A program made the position numbers and the translations under genes. Below, piece by piece: positions 26,888-33,548 of a DNA stretch of 64,000 bases (position 1 is the first letter of the stretch; every line of letters begins with the position of its first letter). The stretch spans positions 310,001 to 374,000 of the forward strand of contig JAXLSX010000002.1 in NCBI GenBank assembly GCA_046330285.1, in the 5' to 3' direction. Under the pieces are notes generated by a model. The model did no database searches. It was not told where the DNA came from and was given only the letters and a program-made list of their open reading frames with translations. The stretch is from RHKX01 sp046330285. Lineage in GTDB: Bacteria; Actinomycetota; Thermoleophilia; Solirubrobacterales; 70-9.

Positions 26888-27160
26888 ATGGCAGTAAAGG
26901 TGAAGATTCCCGCGCAGCTGCGCCCGGCCACCGGCGGCGAGGGCGAGATCGAGGTCGAGGCCGGGACGGTCGGCGACGCGCTCGACGCCGTCTTCGACAA
27001 GCACGACGGGTTGCGCGAGCGGATCACCGAGGACGGCGATCTGCGCCGCTTCGTGAACGTCTACGTCTCCGGCGAGGACATCCGCTTTCAGGACGGGCTC
27101 GAGACCGCGATCAGCGACGGCGCCGAGGTGACGATCCTGCCCGCGGTCGCCGGCGGCTGA
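26888..27160 (+). CDS. ThiS/MoaD-like ubiquitin-fold sulfur carrier
   Basis: This 90-residue beta-grasp protein ends in LPAVAGG, the Gly-Gly tail that is adenylated and turned into a thiocarboxylate in ThiS, MoaD and CysO. AVKVKIPAQLRPATGGEGE, VGDALDAVFDKHDGL and FVNVYVSGEDIRF match the MoaD/CysO pattern. It follows the thrC-like gene by 63 bases and is the next gene under the same riboswitch. CysO of mycobacteria delivers sulfur to O-phosphoserine through CysM; by analogy this carrier may serve the adjacent enzyme (inference). No activating enzyme or JAMM protease is in the window. Confidence 0.88.
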   Translation: MAVKVKIPAQLRPATGGEGEIEVEAGTVGDALDAVFDKHDGLRERITEDGDLRRFVNVYVSGEDIRFQDGLETAISDGAEVTILPAVAGG

Positions 27161-27177
27161 CGCCCCTCAATCATCCA

Positions 27178-27918
27178 GTGCCGGAGCGCGCCGAGACCGT
27201 CGCGATCCTCTGCGGGGGTCGCGGCACCCGTCTGCAGGAGCGAACCCACGCGATCCCGAAGGCGCTCGTCGAGATCGGCGGCATTCCGATCGTCCGCCAC
27301 GTCGTCGGGATCTACGCCGCCCACGGCTTCCGCCGCTTTCTGCTGCTGACCGGCTATCGCGGCGAGATGATCGCCAGCTTCGCCGCGGCCGAGCGCTGGC
27401 CCGAGGGTGTCGAGGTCGAGTGCCTGCCCACCGGCGACGACACGCCGACCGGCGGCCGGATCGCGCTCGCAGCCGACCGCCTCGGCGCCGGGACGTTTGC
27501 GCTGACCTATGCCGACGGGGTCGCCGACGTCGACCTCGGTGCCGCGCTCGCGTTCCATTCCGCCCACGGTGGCGCTGCGACCGTGACCCTGGTCCGGCCC
27601 CATTCGCAGTGGGGCGTGGCGATGCTGGCCGACGACGACTCCGTCACCGGCTTCGTCGAGAAGCCGCGGATGGAACAGTGGGTCAACGCCGGCTTCATGT
27701 TCCTCGAACCCTCTGCCCTCGGCTACCTCGACGAGGGCTCCGTGCTCGAGCGCGAGCCGCTGCAGCGACTCGCCGCCGACGGCGAGCTGCGGGGGTTCCG
27801 GCACGAGGGCTTCTGGGACTGCATGGACACCTACAAAGACGCCGTGCTTCTCAACGACCTCTGGGCGGCCGGCGACCCGCCCTGGCGGATCTGGGAGCAG
27901 GCGGCGGTGGGCGGGTGA
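27178..27918 (+). CDS. Sugar-1-phosphate nucleotidyltransferase, RfbF-like
   Basis: This 246-residue enzyme has the nucleotidyltransferase signature AILCGGRGTRLQERTHAIPKA, with a second-half WVNAGFMFLEP and a C-terminal GFWDCMDTYKDAVLLNDLW. The last two resemble glucose-1-phosphate cytidylyltransferase more than uridylyl- or thymidylyltransferases. It would make a CDP- or related nucleotide-sugar. The GTG start is 18 bases after the sulfur-carrier stop; its stop overlaps the next GTG (GTGA), so it works with the following dehydratase. Confidence 0.85.
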   Translation: MPERAETVAILCGGRGTRLQERTHAIPKALVEIGGIPIVRHVVGIYAAHGFRRFLLLTGYRGEMIASFAAAERWPEGVEVECLPTGDDTPTGGRIALAADRLGAGTFALTYADGVADVDLGAALAFHSAHGGAATVTLVRPHSQWGVAMLADDDSVTGFVEKPRMEQWVNAGFMFLEPSALGYLDEGSVLEREPLQRLAADGELRGFRHEGFWDCMDTYKDAVLLNDLWAAGDPPWRIWEQAAVGG

Positions 27919-28895
27919 AGTCCGCTCTCGTCACCGGCGGGCGGGGCTTCGTGGGGGCCTGGCTCTGCCGGGCGTTGCTCGACCGCGATGTGTCCGTCGT
28001 CTCGCTCGACCGGCGGACGCCGCGCGAGCGCCCCTCGACGCTGGCGCTGCTCGGGATCGAGGGTGAAGTCGCCGAGGAGGCCGGGTCGCTCGGCGACCGC
28101 GAGCTGATCGACCGAATCCTCGCCGAGCACGAGGTCGACGCCGTCTTCCACCTCGCGGCCGAGACCATCGTCGGCACCGTCCGCGACGACCCCGCTGCGG
28201 CCTTCGACACGAACGTGCGCGGGACCTGGACCGTCCTCGAAGCGTGCCGGGAGCGTGGGGTGGAGCGCGTCGTCTTCGCCTCCTCGGACAAGGCGTACGG
28301 TGCCCACGACGAGCTTCCCTATCGCGAGGACTTCGCCCTGCAGCCAACGGCCCCCTACGAGGCGTCGAAGGCCGCTGCCGACCTGATCGCTCGCTCGTAC
28401 TGGCCGAGCTACGGCCTTCCGGTCGCCGTCACCCGGTTCGCGAACATCTACGGCGGCGGCGATCTCAACTTCAGCCGGCTCGTCCCGGAAGCCGCGTGCG
28501 CCGCGATCGACGGCCGCGCTCCGGTCCTGCGCTCCGATGGATCGCCGGTCCGCGACCTCCTCTACGTCGAGGACGCGGCGGCCGCCTACCTCGCGATCGC
28601 CGCCTCCCTCGGCCGTGACGACGTCCGCGGCGAGGCGTTCAACGCCGGCGGCGAGCGGCCCTACAGCGTTCTCGAGATCGTCGCGGCGATCACCCGGATC
28701 GCCGGGACCGGCGTCGAGCCCGACGTCCGCGGTGCCGGCAATCCCGACGGAGAGATCGACCGCCAGTACGTCGACGCGGCGAAGCTGCGCGAGCGCTGCG
28801 GCTGGAAGCCGGAGGTCGGACTCGAGGAGGGCCTCGGGAGGGCGCTCGATTGGTATCGCGCCCACCCCGAGGTCCGCCCCCCGGTCAGCCCCTGA
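27915..28895 (+). CDS. NAD-dependent sugar epimerase/dehydratase (CDP-glucose 4,6-dehydratase-like)
   Basis: This 326-residue extended short-chain dehydrogenase begins with the NAD loop TGGRGFVGAWLC. SSDKAYG precedes the active-site Tyr-x-x-x-Lys in PYEASKAAADLI, and FANIYGGGDLNFSRLVPE binds the nucleotide-sugar. The SSDKAYG motif and the cytidylyltransferase-like neighbour favour CDP-glucose 4,6-dehydratase, the first step to 3,6-dideoxy or other deoxysugars, but other NDP-sugars are possible. It is translationally coupled to the previous gene and convergent with the secreted protein at 28914. Confidence 0.85.
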   Translation: MKSALVTGGRGFVGAWLCRALLDRDVSVVSLDRRTPRERPSTLALLGIEGEVAEEAGSLGDRELIDRILAEHEVDAVFHLAAETIVGTVRDDPAAAFDTNVRGTWTVLEACRERGVERVVFASSDKAYGAHDELPYREDFALQPTAPYEASKAAADLIARSYWPSYGLPVAVTRFANIYGGGDLNFSRLVPEAACAAIDGRAPVLRSDGSPVRDLLYVEDAAAAYLAIAASLGRDDVRGEAFNAGGERPYSVLEIVAAITRIAGTGVEPDVRGAGNPDGEIDRQYVDAAKLRERCGWKPEVGLEEGLGRALDWYRAHPEVRPPVSP

Positions 28896-28913
28896 TTCGG
28901 GGCTTACCCCCGG

Positions 28914-29945
28914 TCAGCCCTTGACCCGGGCCGAGCGGTAGGTCGTCCGCTTCTTGCCGCCGACCCTCGTCTTCCGCTTGATCGCGATCCGCTTCCGGCT
29001 CTCGACCTGGCTGCGGTACTTGCTGCGGATCTTCAGCCGCACCGTCTTCCGCGCGCCGGGGCGGATCCGCACCGACTTGGTGTTCGTGATTCGCGCGCCC
29101 TTGCGGCTGAGACGACCCTGCAGCCGCGAGTGGCACTTGCGCGGAGCCCGCTTCGCGCAGCGGACGCGGAACGACAGGTGCTTGCCCTTGACCGTGACCG
29201 TGCCGCCGATCGTGCCGCCGGCCAGGTCGGGGTCGTTGCCGTTCCCGTTGTTCCCGTTGCCGTTCCCATTGCCATTGCCATTCCCGCCCTTGCGGGAGCG
29301 GGCGATCAGCCGGAGCTTGGCGTAGTCGGCCGAGCTCCCCGGAACCGCCTGCACGCCGGACTCGAACCGCGAGACGACCTGGAGCCGGTAGCGGTTCCCG
29401 ACCTGCATCAGGCCCGGATCGATCGCGACGACGGGCACGTTGCTCCACTGGGGCGAGCCGTCGAGGTTGGCGTCGTTGATCAACTCGACGTTCGGCCCGC
29501 CGGACAGGTTCCGGAGGCGTACGGAGTAGTCCGCCTCGTTGCCTGTGACGTCGAGCAGAGCGGCCACGTTCGCGCGCCGGTTCATGCGCAGGGCGATCTC
29601 GTCCGGCGTCGCGCCGCCGACACCCCGGTACTTGAACGCGGGGCCGGTGAACGACCCGATCGAGGTCGCCCCGACTCCGGTCAGGCTGCCGAGCTCCGTT
29701 CGCAGATAACCCGAATTGCCCGGTCCGCCGTTCGACGGCGTCGAGTTCGTGATCGACGGGCAGAGCAGCACCGGAACGCAGAGTCCTTCGCTGCTGGTCG
29801 CGCCGGTCCATCCGGCCGGTCCGTTGCGGAGCGAGATCGCTCCCTGATCCTGCGGGTAGACGCTGCGCGCCGCGCTCGCGCTCGCCGTGACGGCGAACAT
29901 CGCGATCGCGCAGGCGACGCCCGCAATCCACTTACTTCCCTGCAT
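28914..29945 (-). CDS. Secreted protein with Gly-Asn linker
   Basis: This 343-residue protein starts with a signal peptide (about residues 1-26, ending TASASAARS). The mature N-terminal domain of about 200 residues has no motif I recognise. A low-complexity Gly-Asn linker (near residues 215-235, repeated GN units) joins it to a basic C-terminal domain of about 100 residues with many Lys and Arg and two cysteines (VRCAKRAPRKCHSR), which looks like a beta-sandwich adhesion or cell-wall-binding module (inference). AGGAGGG stands 9 bases before the ATG, which fixes the start. Confidence 0.8.
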   Translation of the reverse strand: MQGSKWIAGVACAIAMFAVTASASAARSVYPQDQGAISLRNGPAGWTGATSSEGLCVPVLLCPSITNSTPSNGGPGNSGYLRTELGSLTGVGATSIGSFTGPAFKYRGVGGATPDEIALRMNRRANVAALLDVTGNEADYSVRLRNLSGGPNVELINDANLDGSPQWSNVPVVAIDPGLMQVGNRYRLQVVSRFESGVQAVPGSSADYAKLRLIARSRKGGNGNGNGNGNGNNGNGNDPDLAGGTIGGTVTVKGKHLSFRVRCAKRAPRKCHSRLQGRLSRKGARITNTKSVRIRPGARKTVRLKIRSKYRSQVESRKRIAIKRKTRVGGKKRTTYRSARVKG

Positions 29946-30131
29946 CTTCGATTCCCTCCTTGGTCCAGCCCCCGTAGGCCGGTGTCGATGGCCGCGAGAG
30001 ATGCCCGCGACCGGTGCCTTGGACCCAGGTTTCCCCGGGCGAAGCCGGAGTTCCCGCCGCAAACCGGCGGAATCCGATGCGGACGAAGATCCGGGCCTTA
30101 GCGTGGACGTCCGTACGGGACGCCGAGTTCG
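29946..30131 (-). other. Possible structured leader before secreted protein gene
   Basis: The 186 bases upstream of the secreted-protein gene are rich in inverted pairs: on the minus strand CCGCCG-GTTTG-CGGCGG, and GGTCCA pairing with TGGACC around an inner CGCG/CGCG hairpin, with the ribosome site just outside. I compared it by eye with c-di-GMP-I and c-di-AMP riboswitch cores and found no convincing match. It may simply be a GC-rich untranslated region. Confidence 0.3.
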
Positions 30132-31298
30132 TCAGACGAGGCTTCGGATCAGCTCGGCGTAGCGGCGGGCGACCACGTCCGGGCCGAAGGCGTCGAGCGC
30201 GGCCCGACGGAGACCTTCGCGGTCCCAGGTGCGGCCGCGAACGGCCTCGATCGCCGTCGCGATGTTCTCCGGCGTCGGGTCGAAGATGGGCTCACCGATG
30301 TCGATGCCGATCCGGTCGCGTATCTCGACCAAGGTCGGCCCGTAGCCGGCGACCGGGGTCCCGGCGGCGAGCGCTTCGATGATCACAAGGGCGAAGGCCT
30401 CGCTTCGCGACGGCAGGCAGAGCAACTCGGCCGAAGTCATCACCTCGATCACCGACCGGACGTGGCCGCGGTGGCCGACGAACGGCGCGAAGCCGACGCG
30501 GTCGCCGATTCCGAGCTCGGCGGTCAGCGCGTGGAGCTCCTCCTCGATCGGGCCGCGTCCCTGCAGCGTCAGCTCCTGCCCCGGCAGGCCGGCGACGGCT
30601 CGCAGCAGCGACTGCGGGTTCTTGCGGTCGTTGAACGAACCGACGAAGGCGATGCCGTTGCGGGAACCGGTGACATCGAGACGCGGATCGGCGAACGCCG
30701 GCTGTACCGGGTTGTTGATCACCATCGCCCGCTCCGGGTAGCGCAGGCCGAGCTGCTCGGTCCCGACGTCGCGGGTGTGAAGCGAGGGGAAGACGACGGC
30801 CGACAATGCGTCGAGCGCTGACTGCGCGGCCTCCCGGTAACGGCCGGCGCGCTCCTCGTCCTCCTTCGCCCGGATCGCCCGCCACTCGTGGACGACGCCG
30901 ATGGTCGGGAGCTCCGGTGCCACGGCCGCCTGGACGCGCACGTAGCGGGCGCCGTTGAAGGCCGCGATGTTGTTGACGAGGACCGCGTCTGGTTGTTGCT
31001 CCTCGAGCAGAAGGCGGGTGAAGCGGCGCGGGCGGCCGCCCTTGGGCTGCATGAACACCGGCATCGGAGCGAGGCGGCCTGCGATCTTCCGGTGGATGCG
31101 CTGCGGCGGCGGGATCAGGACGCCGACGGGCTCGATCCGGTGCCGCCACGGGCGCGTCCGGAACTCCTCGAGGAGGGTGACGTTGAAGCGGGTGACTCCG
31201 CCGCGCAGCTTCCCGCCCCACTCGGGCGGGACCGGGCCGACCGTGAGCAGCCGCGTCTTCAGCGCCGCGGGCGGCGGCGGGAGGCGGGGGAGCCTCAC
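30132..31298 (-). CDS. GT4-type glycosyltransferase
   Basis: This 388-residue glycosyltransferase has the two Rossmann halves of the GT-B fold. The N-terminal side has TVGPVPPEWGGKLRGG, and the C-terminal side has IAFVGSFNDRKNPQSLLRAV, LTLQGRGPIEEEL and the E-x7-E region LCLPSRSEAFALVIIEALAAG typical of GT4 retaining enzymes. The sugar donor and acceptor are not evident. The GTG at 31298 overlaps the stop of the GroES-like gene (GTGA), so the two genes are co-translated although their functions look unrelated. Confidence 0.87.
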   Translation of the reverse strand: MRLPRLPPPPAALKTRLLTVGPVPPEWGGKLRGGVTRFNVTLLEEFRTRPWRHRIEPVGVLIPPPQRIHRKIAGRLAPMPVFMQPKGGRPRRFTRLLLEEQQPDAVLVNNIAAFNGARYVRVQAAVAPELPTIGVVHEWRAIRAKEDEERAGRYREAAQSALDALSAVVFPSLHTRDVGTEQLGLRYPERAMVINNPVQPAFADPRLDVTGSRNGIAFVGSFNDRKNPQSLLRAVAGLPGQELTLQGRGPIEEELHALTAELGIGDRVGFAPFVGHRGHVRSVIEVMTSAELLCLPSRSEAFALVIIEALAAGTPVAGYGPTLVEIRDRIGIDIGEPIFDPTPENIATAIEAVRGRTWDREGLRRAALDAFGPDVVARRYAELIRSLV

Positions 31299-31687
31299 TC
31301 GGAGCCGGTCGGCTCGGCGGTGCGGCCGCAGACGGGACAGGAGTCCCCGCCCTCGAGCCCCCTGCCCTCGCAGTGGGGGCAGACCCCGATCTCCTCGAGC
31401 ACGCCCAGAACCTCGTTGACGGTGCAGACGAGCAGCCGCTCCTCGTCGACCTCGACCCAGACACCGGCGCTGGCCGGGAAGACGACATGGTCGCCCGGCG
31501 TCACCGGCATCTTCACCCCCGCTTGCTCCCACCAGTCGAGCCCAGGACCGACGGCGACGACGATCCCGTGCTGAGGCGGCGGCTCGCGGGTGCCCGCGGG
31601 CACTACGAGACCGGATTGACGGACCCGGTCGGGCTCGAGTTCCTTGATCACGACCTGGTCGAAGAGGGGGCGCAGGAGGTGGCGCAT
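31295..31687 (-). CDS. GroES-like protein with C-terminal zinc-binding tail
   Basis: The first 98 or so of 130 residues follow the GroES chaperonin fold: LLRPLFDQVVIKE, a mobile-loop-like segment, HGIVVAVGPG, VTPGDHVVFP and VWVEVDEERLLVCTVNEVLGVLE. The last 32 residues carry CPHCEGRG and CPVCGR, the CxxCxGxG-type pair of DnaJ zinc fingers. A co-chaperonin lid with a zinc tail is unusual. No groEL is near. TAATCT lies 9 bases before the ATG and probably drives a leaderless mRNA; the gene is divergent from the lipoprotein at 31747. Confidence 0.8.
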   Translation of the reverse strand: MRHLLRPLFDQVVIKELEPDRVRQSGLVVPAGTREPPPQHGIVVAVGPGLDWWEQAGVKMPVTPGDHVVFPASAGVWVEVDEERLLVCTVNEVLGVLEEIGVCPHCEGRGLEGGDSCPVCGRTAEPTGSE

Positions 31688-31696
31688 CGTCGCTGG

Positions 31697-31721
31697 AGAT
31701 TAGAGGGAGGCGGCCTAGAAT
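31697..31721. promoter_or_regulatory. Divergent -10 boxes
   Basis: On the minus strand TAATCT (31697-31702) precedes the GroES-like ATG by 9 bases. On the plus strand TAGAAT (31716-31721) precedes the ATG at 31730 by 8 bases. Neither has a ribosome site between box and start codon. The 42-base gap between the two start codons therefore seems to hold two overlapping divergent promoters. Confidence 0.5.
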
Positions 31722-31729
31722 CGCCCGCG

Positions 31730-31774
31730 ATGAGCGCCTCCTGCGGATGCGGTCCGAAGTGCACCTGCGGCTGA
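31730..31774 (+). CDS. 14-residue cysteine-rich ORF
   Basis: The first ATG after the TAGAAT box encodes MSASCGCGPKCTCG, with four cysteines in a C-x-C-x3-C-x-C array, then stops. Such spacing is suited to binding a soft metal. It overlaps the start of the lipoprotein gene in another frame, so it could be a regulatory leader peptide, a tiny metal-binding peptide, or a chance frame. The promoter position is the main support. Confidence 0.35.
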   Translation: MSASCGCGPKCTCG

Positions 31775-32208
31775 TCGGGGCCGCGGCGGTCGTGGTCGTG
31801 CTCGCGGGTTGCGGGAGTGGGGAGGGCGCGACCTCGACCGACGCCGGTACGAACGCGCCCCCGACATCGACCACGACCTCGACCGCGTCCGACCCGGCGC
31901 CGGATGCGCCGACCTTGCGTCCGCCACCGTGCCCGGACGGCGCGGCGAACTGCGAGCGCGCGTCGGGCCAGGTGGCCTACGTGGAGAGGGTCGATGCCGA
32001 CGGCGACGGCGACGCCCATTTCGTGCTGGTCAGCGACGAGAGCATCACCGGGCCGGGCATCTCGGTGATCGACGTCCGGGTGGATCTGCGCCCCGACCCG
32101 CTGCCGGGCCCGGGCGACTTCGTAGCGGCCTCGGGGCCCGTCTACGAGGGCTCCTACGGGCAGCGGCAGATCCAGGCCGACGCGGTCCGGGTCCGATACG
32201 CGCGCTGA
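31747..32208 (+). CDS. Putative lipoprotein, OB-fold-like
   Basis: This 153-residue protein has a lipoprotein signal peptide: a short basic start, LIGAAAVVVVLAGC with the lipobox cysteine at about residue 22, then a Ser/Thr/Pro-rich linker. The rest (about 65-153: GQVAYVERVDADGDGDAHFV to QIQADAVRVRYA) looks like a small beta-barrel, but I cannot name a family. ATG 31747 is used; a GTG at 31759 is an alternative. It would be anchored to the outer face of the cytoplasmic membrane. Confidence 0.75.
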   Translation: MRSEVHLRLIGAAAVVVVLAGCGSGEGATSTDAGTNAPPTSTTTSTASDPAPDAPTLRPPPCPDGAANCERASGQVAYVERVDADGDGDAHFVLVSDESITGPGISVIDVRVDLRPDPLPGPGDFVAASGPVYEGSYGQRQIQADAVRVRYAR

Positions 32209-32245
32209 GGTTGGCGACCGGGCTCCGTGCCAAGCTGGCGCCGAG

Positions 32246-32899
32246 ATGGAGGCCGGCGCCGAGTCGAAGCGGGCGGAGTCCGAACAGCGCGAGCTCGACC
32301 GCGTGGGGGCTTTCAGCGACGGCGTCTTCGCGGTCGCGATCACGCTGCTGGTGCTCAACATCGAGGTTCCGCCGGTCAGTGCCGACGGCCTCGACGGGGC
32401 GCTCGAGGATCTCGTCCCCGACGTCACCGCCTACTTCATCGCGTTCGCCGTGATCGGACTCTTCTGGTACGGCCACCACCGTGCCTGGTCGAGCTTCCGC
32501 CGGTCGACGCCGAAGCTCGTCTGGTCGAACATGCTGCTGCTTTCGCTGATCGCGCTGATGCCGTTCACGACGGCGCTGATGGGACGCTTCGACGAGGCGG
32601 GAGACGAGCTCGCGGTGGTGCTCTACGCGCTCAACGTCGGCCTCGCCGCGTGCGCGGACACCTTCGTGGACAAGGTCGCCTTCGACCAGGGAATCGCGCG
32701 CGTGGTCAGCGCCGGGGAACGGCGCGCCCAGATCGTGACCGGCTGGCTGCGACCGGCGATCTTCTTCGGCTCGATCCCGGTGGCGCTGCTGATCGGAGCG
32801 ACGGTGGCGCAGCTCTCCTGGTTGCTGCTCCTGCTGCTCCCGTGGGTCGGCGGGCGGGTCGAGCGACGGACCGAGAGCGCTCAGGAAGCTGCGTCGTAG
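32246..32899 (+). CDS. TMEM175-family potassium channel-like protein
   Basis: This 217-residue membrane protein has the TMEM175 (DUF1211) signature RVGAFSDGVFAVAITLLVLNI in its first helix, followed by FALVGLFWYGHH-like helix 3 and about six transmembrane segments in total. Bacterial TMEM175 proteins are tetrameric K+-permeable channels. The 3' end overlaps the convergent lipoprotein gene by 19 bases. It follows the previous lipoprotein by 37 bases, but a shared function is not evident. Confidence 0.88.
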   Translation: MEAGAESKRAESEQRELDRVGAFSDGVFAVAITLLVLNIEVPPVSADGLDGALEDLVPDVTAYFIAFAVIGLFWYGHHRAWSSFRRSTPKLVWSNMLLLSLIALMPFTTALMGRFDEAGDELAVVLYALNVGLAACADTFVDKVAFDQGIARVVSAGERRAQIVTGWLRPAIFFGSIPVALLIGATVAQLSWLLLLLLPWVGGRVERRTESAQEAAS

Positions 32900-33423
32900 C
32901 GCTTCGCCGCGTAAGCCTCGCGGCGCTTCGCGAAGTCGTCCCAGACCTGACGCGGCGCAAGCCGGTGGATCTGGCGCTCGAGCGGGGCGAGAGGCGCGGC
33001 GCCGTCGGCGAAGGCCGGGATCTCGAAGGTCTTTCCGTCCGCGGTGACGGTCGCGCTCTCGGTCGCGCCGCCGATCGGCGGATCCGGGTCGGGATCGAGG
33101 TCGCGGAGCAGATCCCGTTTCGCGAGGGCCGAGTAGAGGTCGTCGACGGCCCCGGGATCGACGTCGAACTGGGCGGTGAACGTGGGGACCCCGTCGCCCG
33201 GGTAGTCAGGCACGTAGTCGAGGATTCCCTGCCCGGTCTCGTCGACCGCCAGGCGCCATTGGACGTGCGCCGGGGGAGGGACCGAGCCGTCGGAGTGCTC
33301 GACCGTGATCGCGAAGTCGTCCGGGGGGTCTTCGCCGGTCCCGGAGTCGTTGCCCCCGCACCCCGCCAGGGCGATGAGAGCGATTGCGATCGCCGGCAGT
33401 GCAGCCGGAATCGGAAAGCGCAT
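32881..33423 (-). CDS. Putative lipoprotein
   Basis: This 180-residue protein has a lipoprotein signal peptide (hydrophobic stretch then ALIALAGCGG, lipid-attached Cys at about 22) and an acidic Gly/Asp-rich linker. The mature region holds short motifs such as FAITVEHSDGSVPPPAHVQWRL only loosely like a beta-sandwich; no family recognised. Its stop lies inside the 3' end of the TMEM175 gene, tail to tail. The upstream side is the promoter region of the hydrolase-sulfatase operon. Confidence 0.75.
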   Translation of the reverse strand: MRFPIPAALPAIAIALIALAGCGGNDSGTGEDPPDDFAITVEHSDGSVPPPAHVQWRLAVDETGQGILDYVPDYPGDGVPTFTAQFDVDPGAVDDLYSALAKRDLLRDLDPDPDPPIGGATESATVTADGKTFEIPAFADGAAPLAPLERQIHRLAPRQVWDDFAKRREAYAAKRYDAAS

Positions 33424-33468
33424 CCCCGGAAGCGTTGCAGAGGCGCGGGAGGAGGCGACGGTTCGCTA

Positions 33469-33498
33469 TTGACTCTGCGTCAGTTAAGCCAATAACAT
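33469..33498 (+). promoter_or_regulatory. Promoter and possible operator of the hydrolase-sulfatase operon
   Basis: TTGACT (33469-33474) and TAACAT (33493-33498) are 18 bases apart and form the best -35/-10 pair in the window. The -35 box is part of an inverted repeat, TTGAC-TCTGC-GTCAG, with one mismatch, the kind of site TetR-family repressors occupy. A leader of about 45 bases with an AGGAGGAG ribosome site precedes the GTG. Confidence 0.6.
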
Positions 33499-33548
33499 CG
33501 CTGCCGCCCTTCCAGGGGAGAAGGGCGAATCGACCAGGAGGAGAGCTC

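Noticed and set aside
29946..30131. c-di-GMP-I or c-di-AMP riboswitch before the secreted protein gene
   Set aside because: The conserved core pieces of either class are not present in order; kept only as a possible structured leader.
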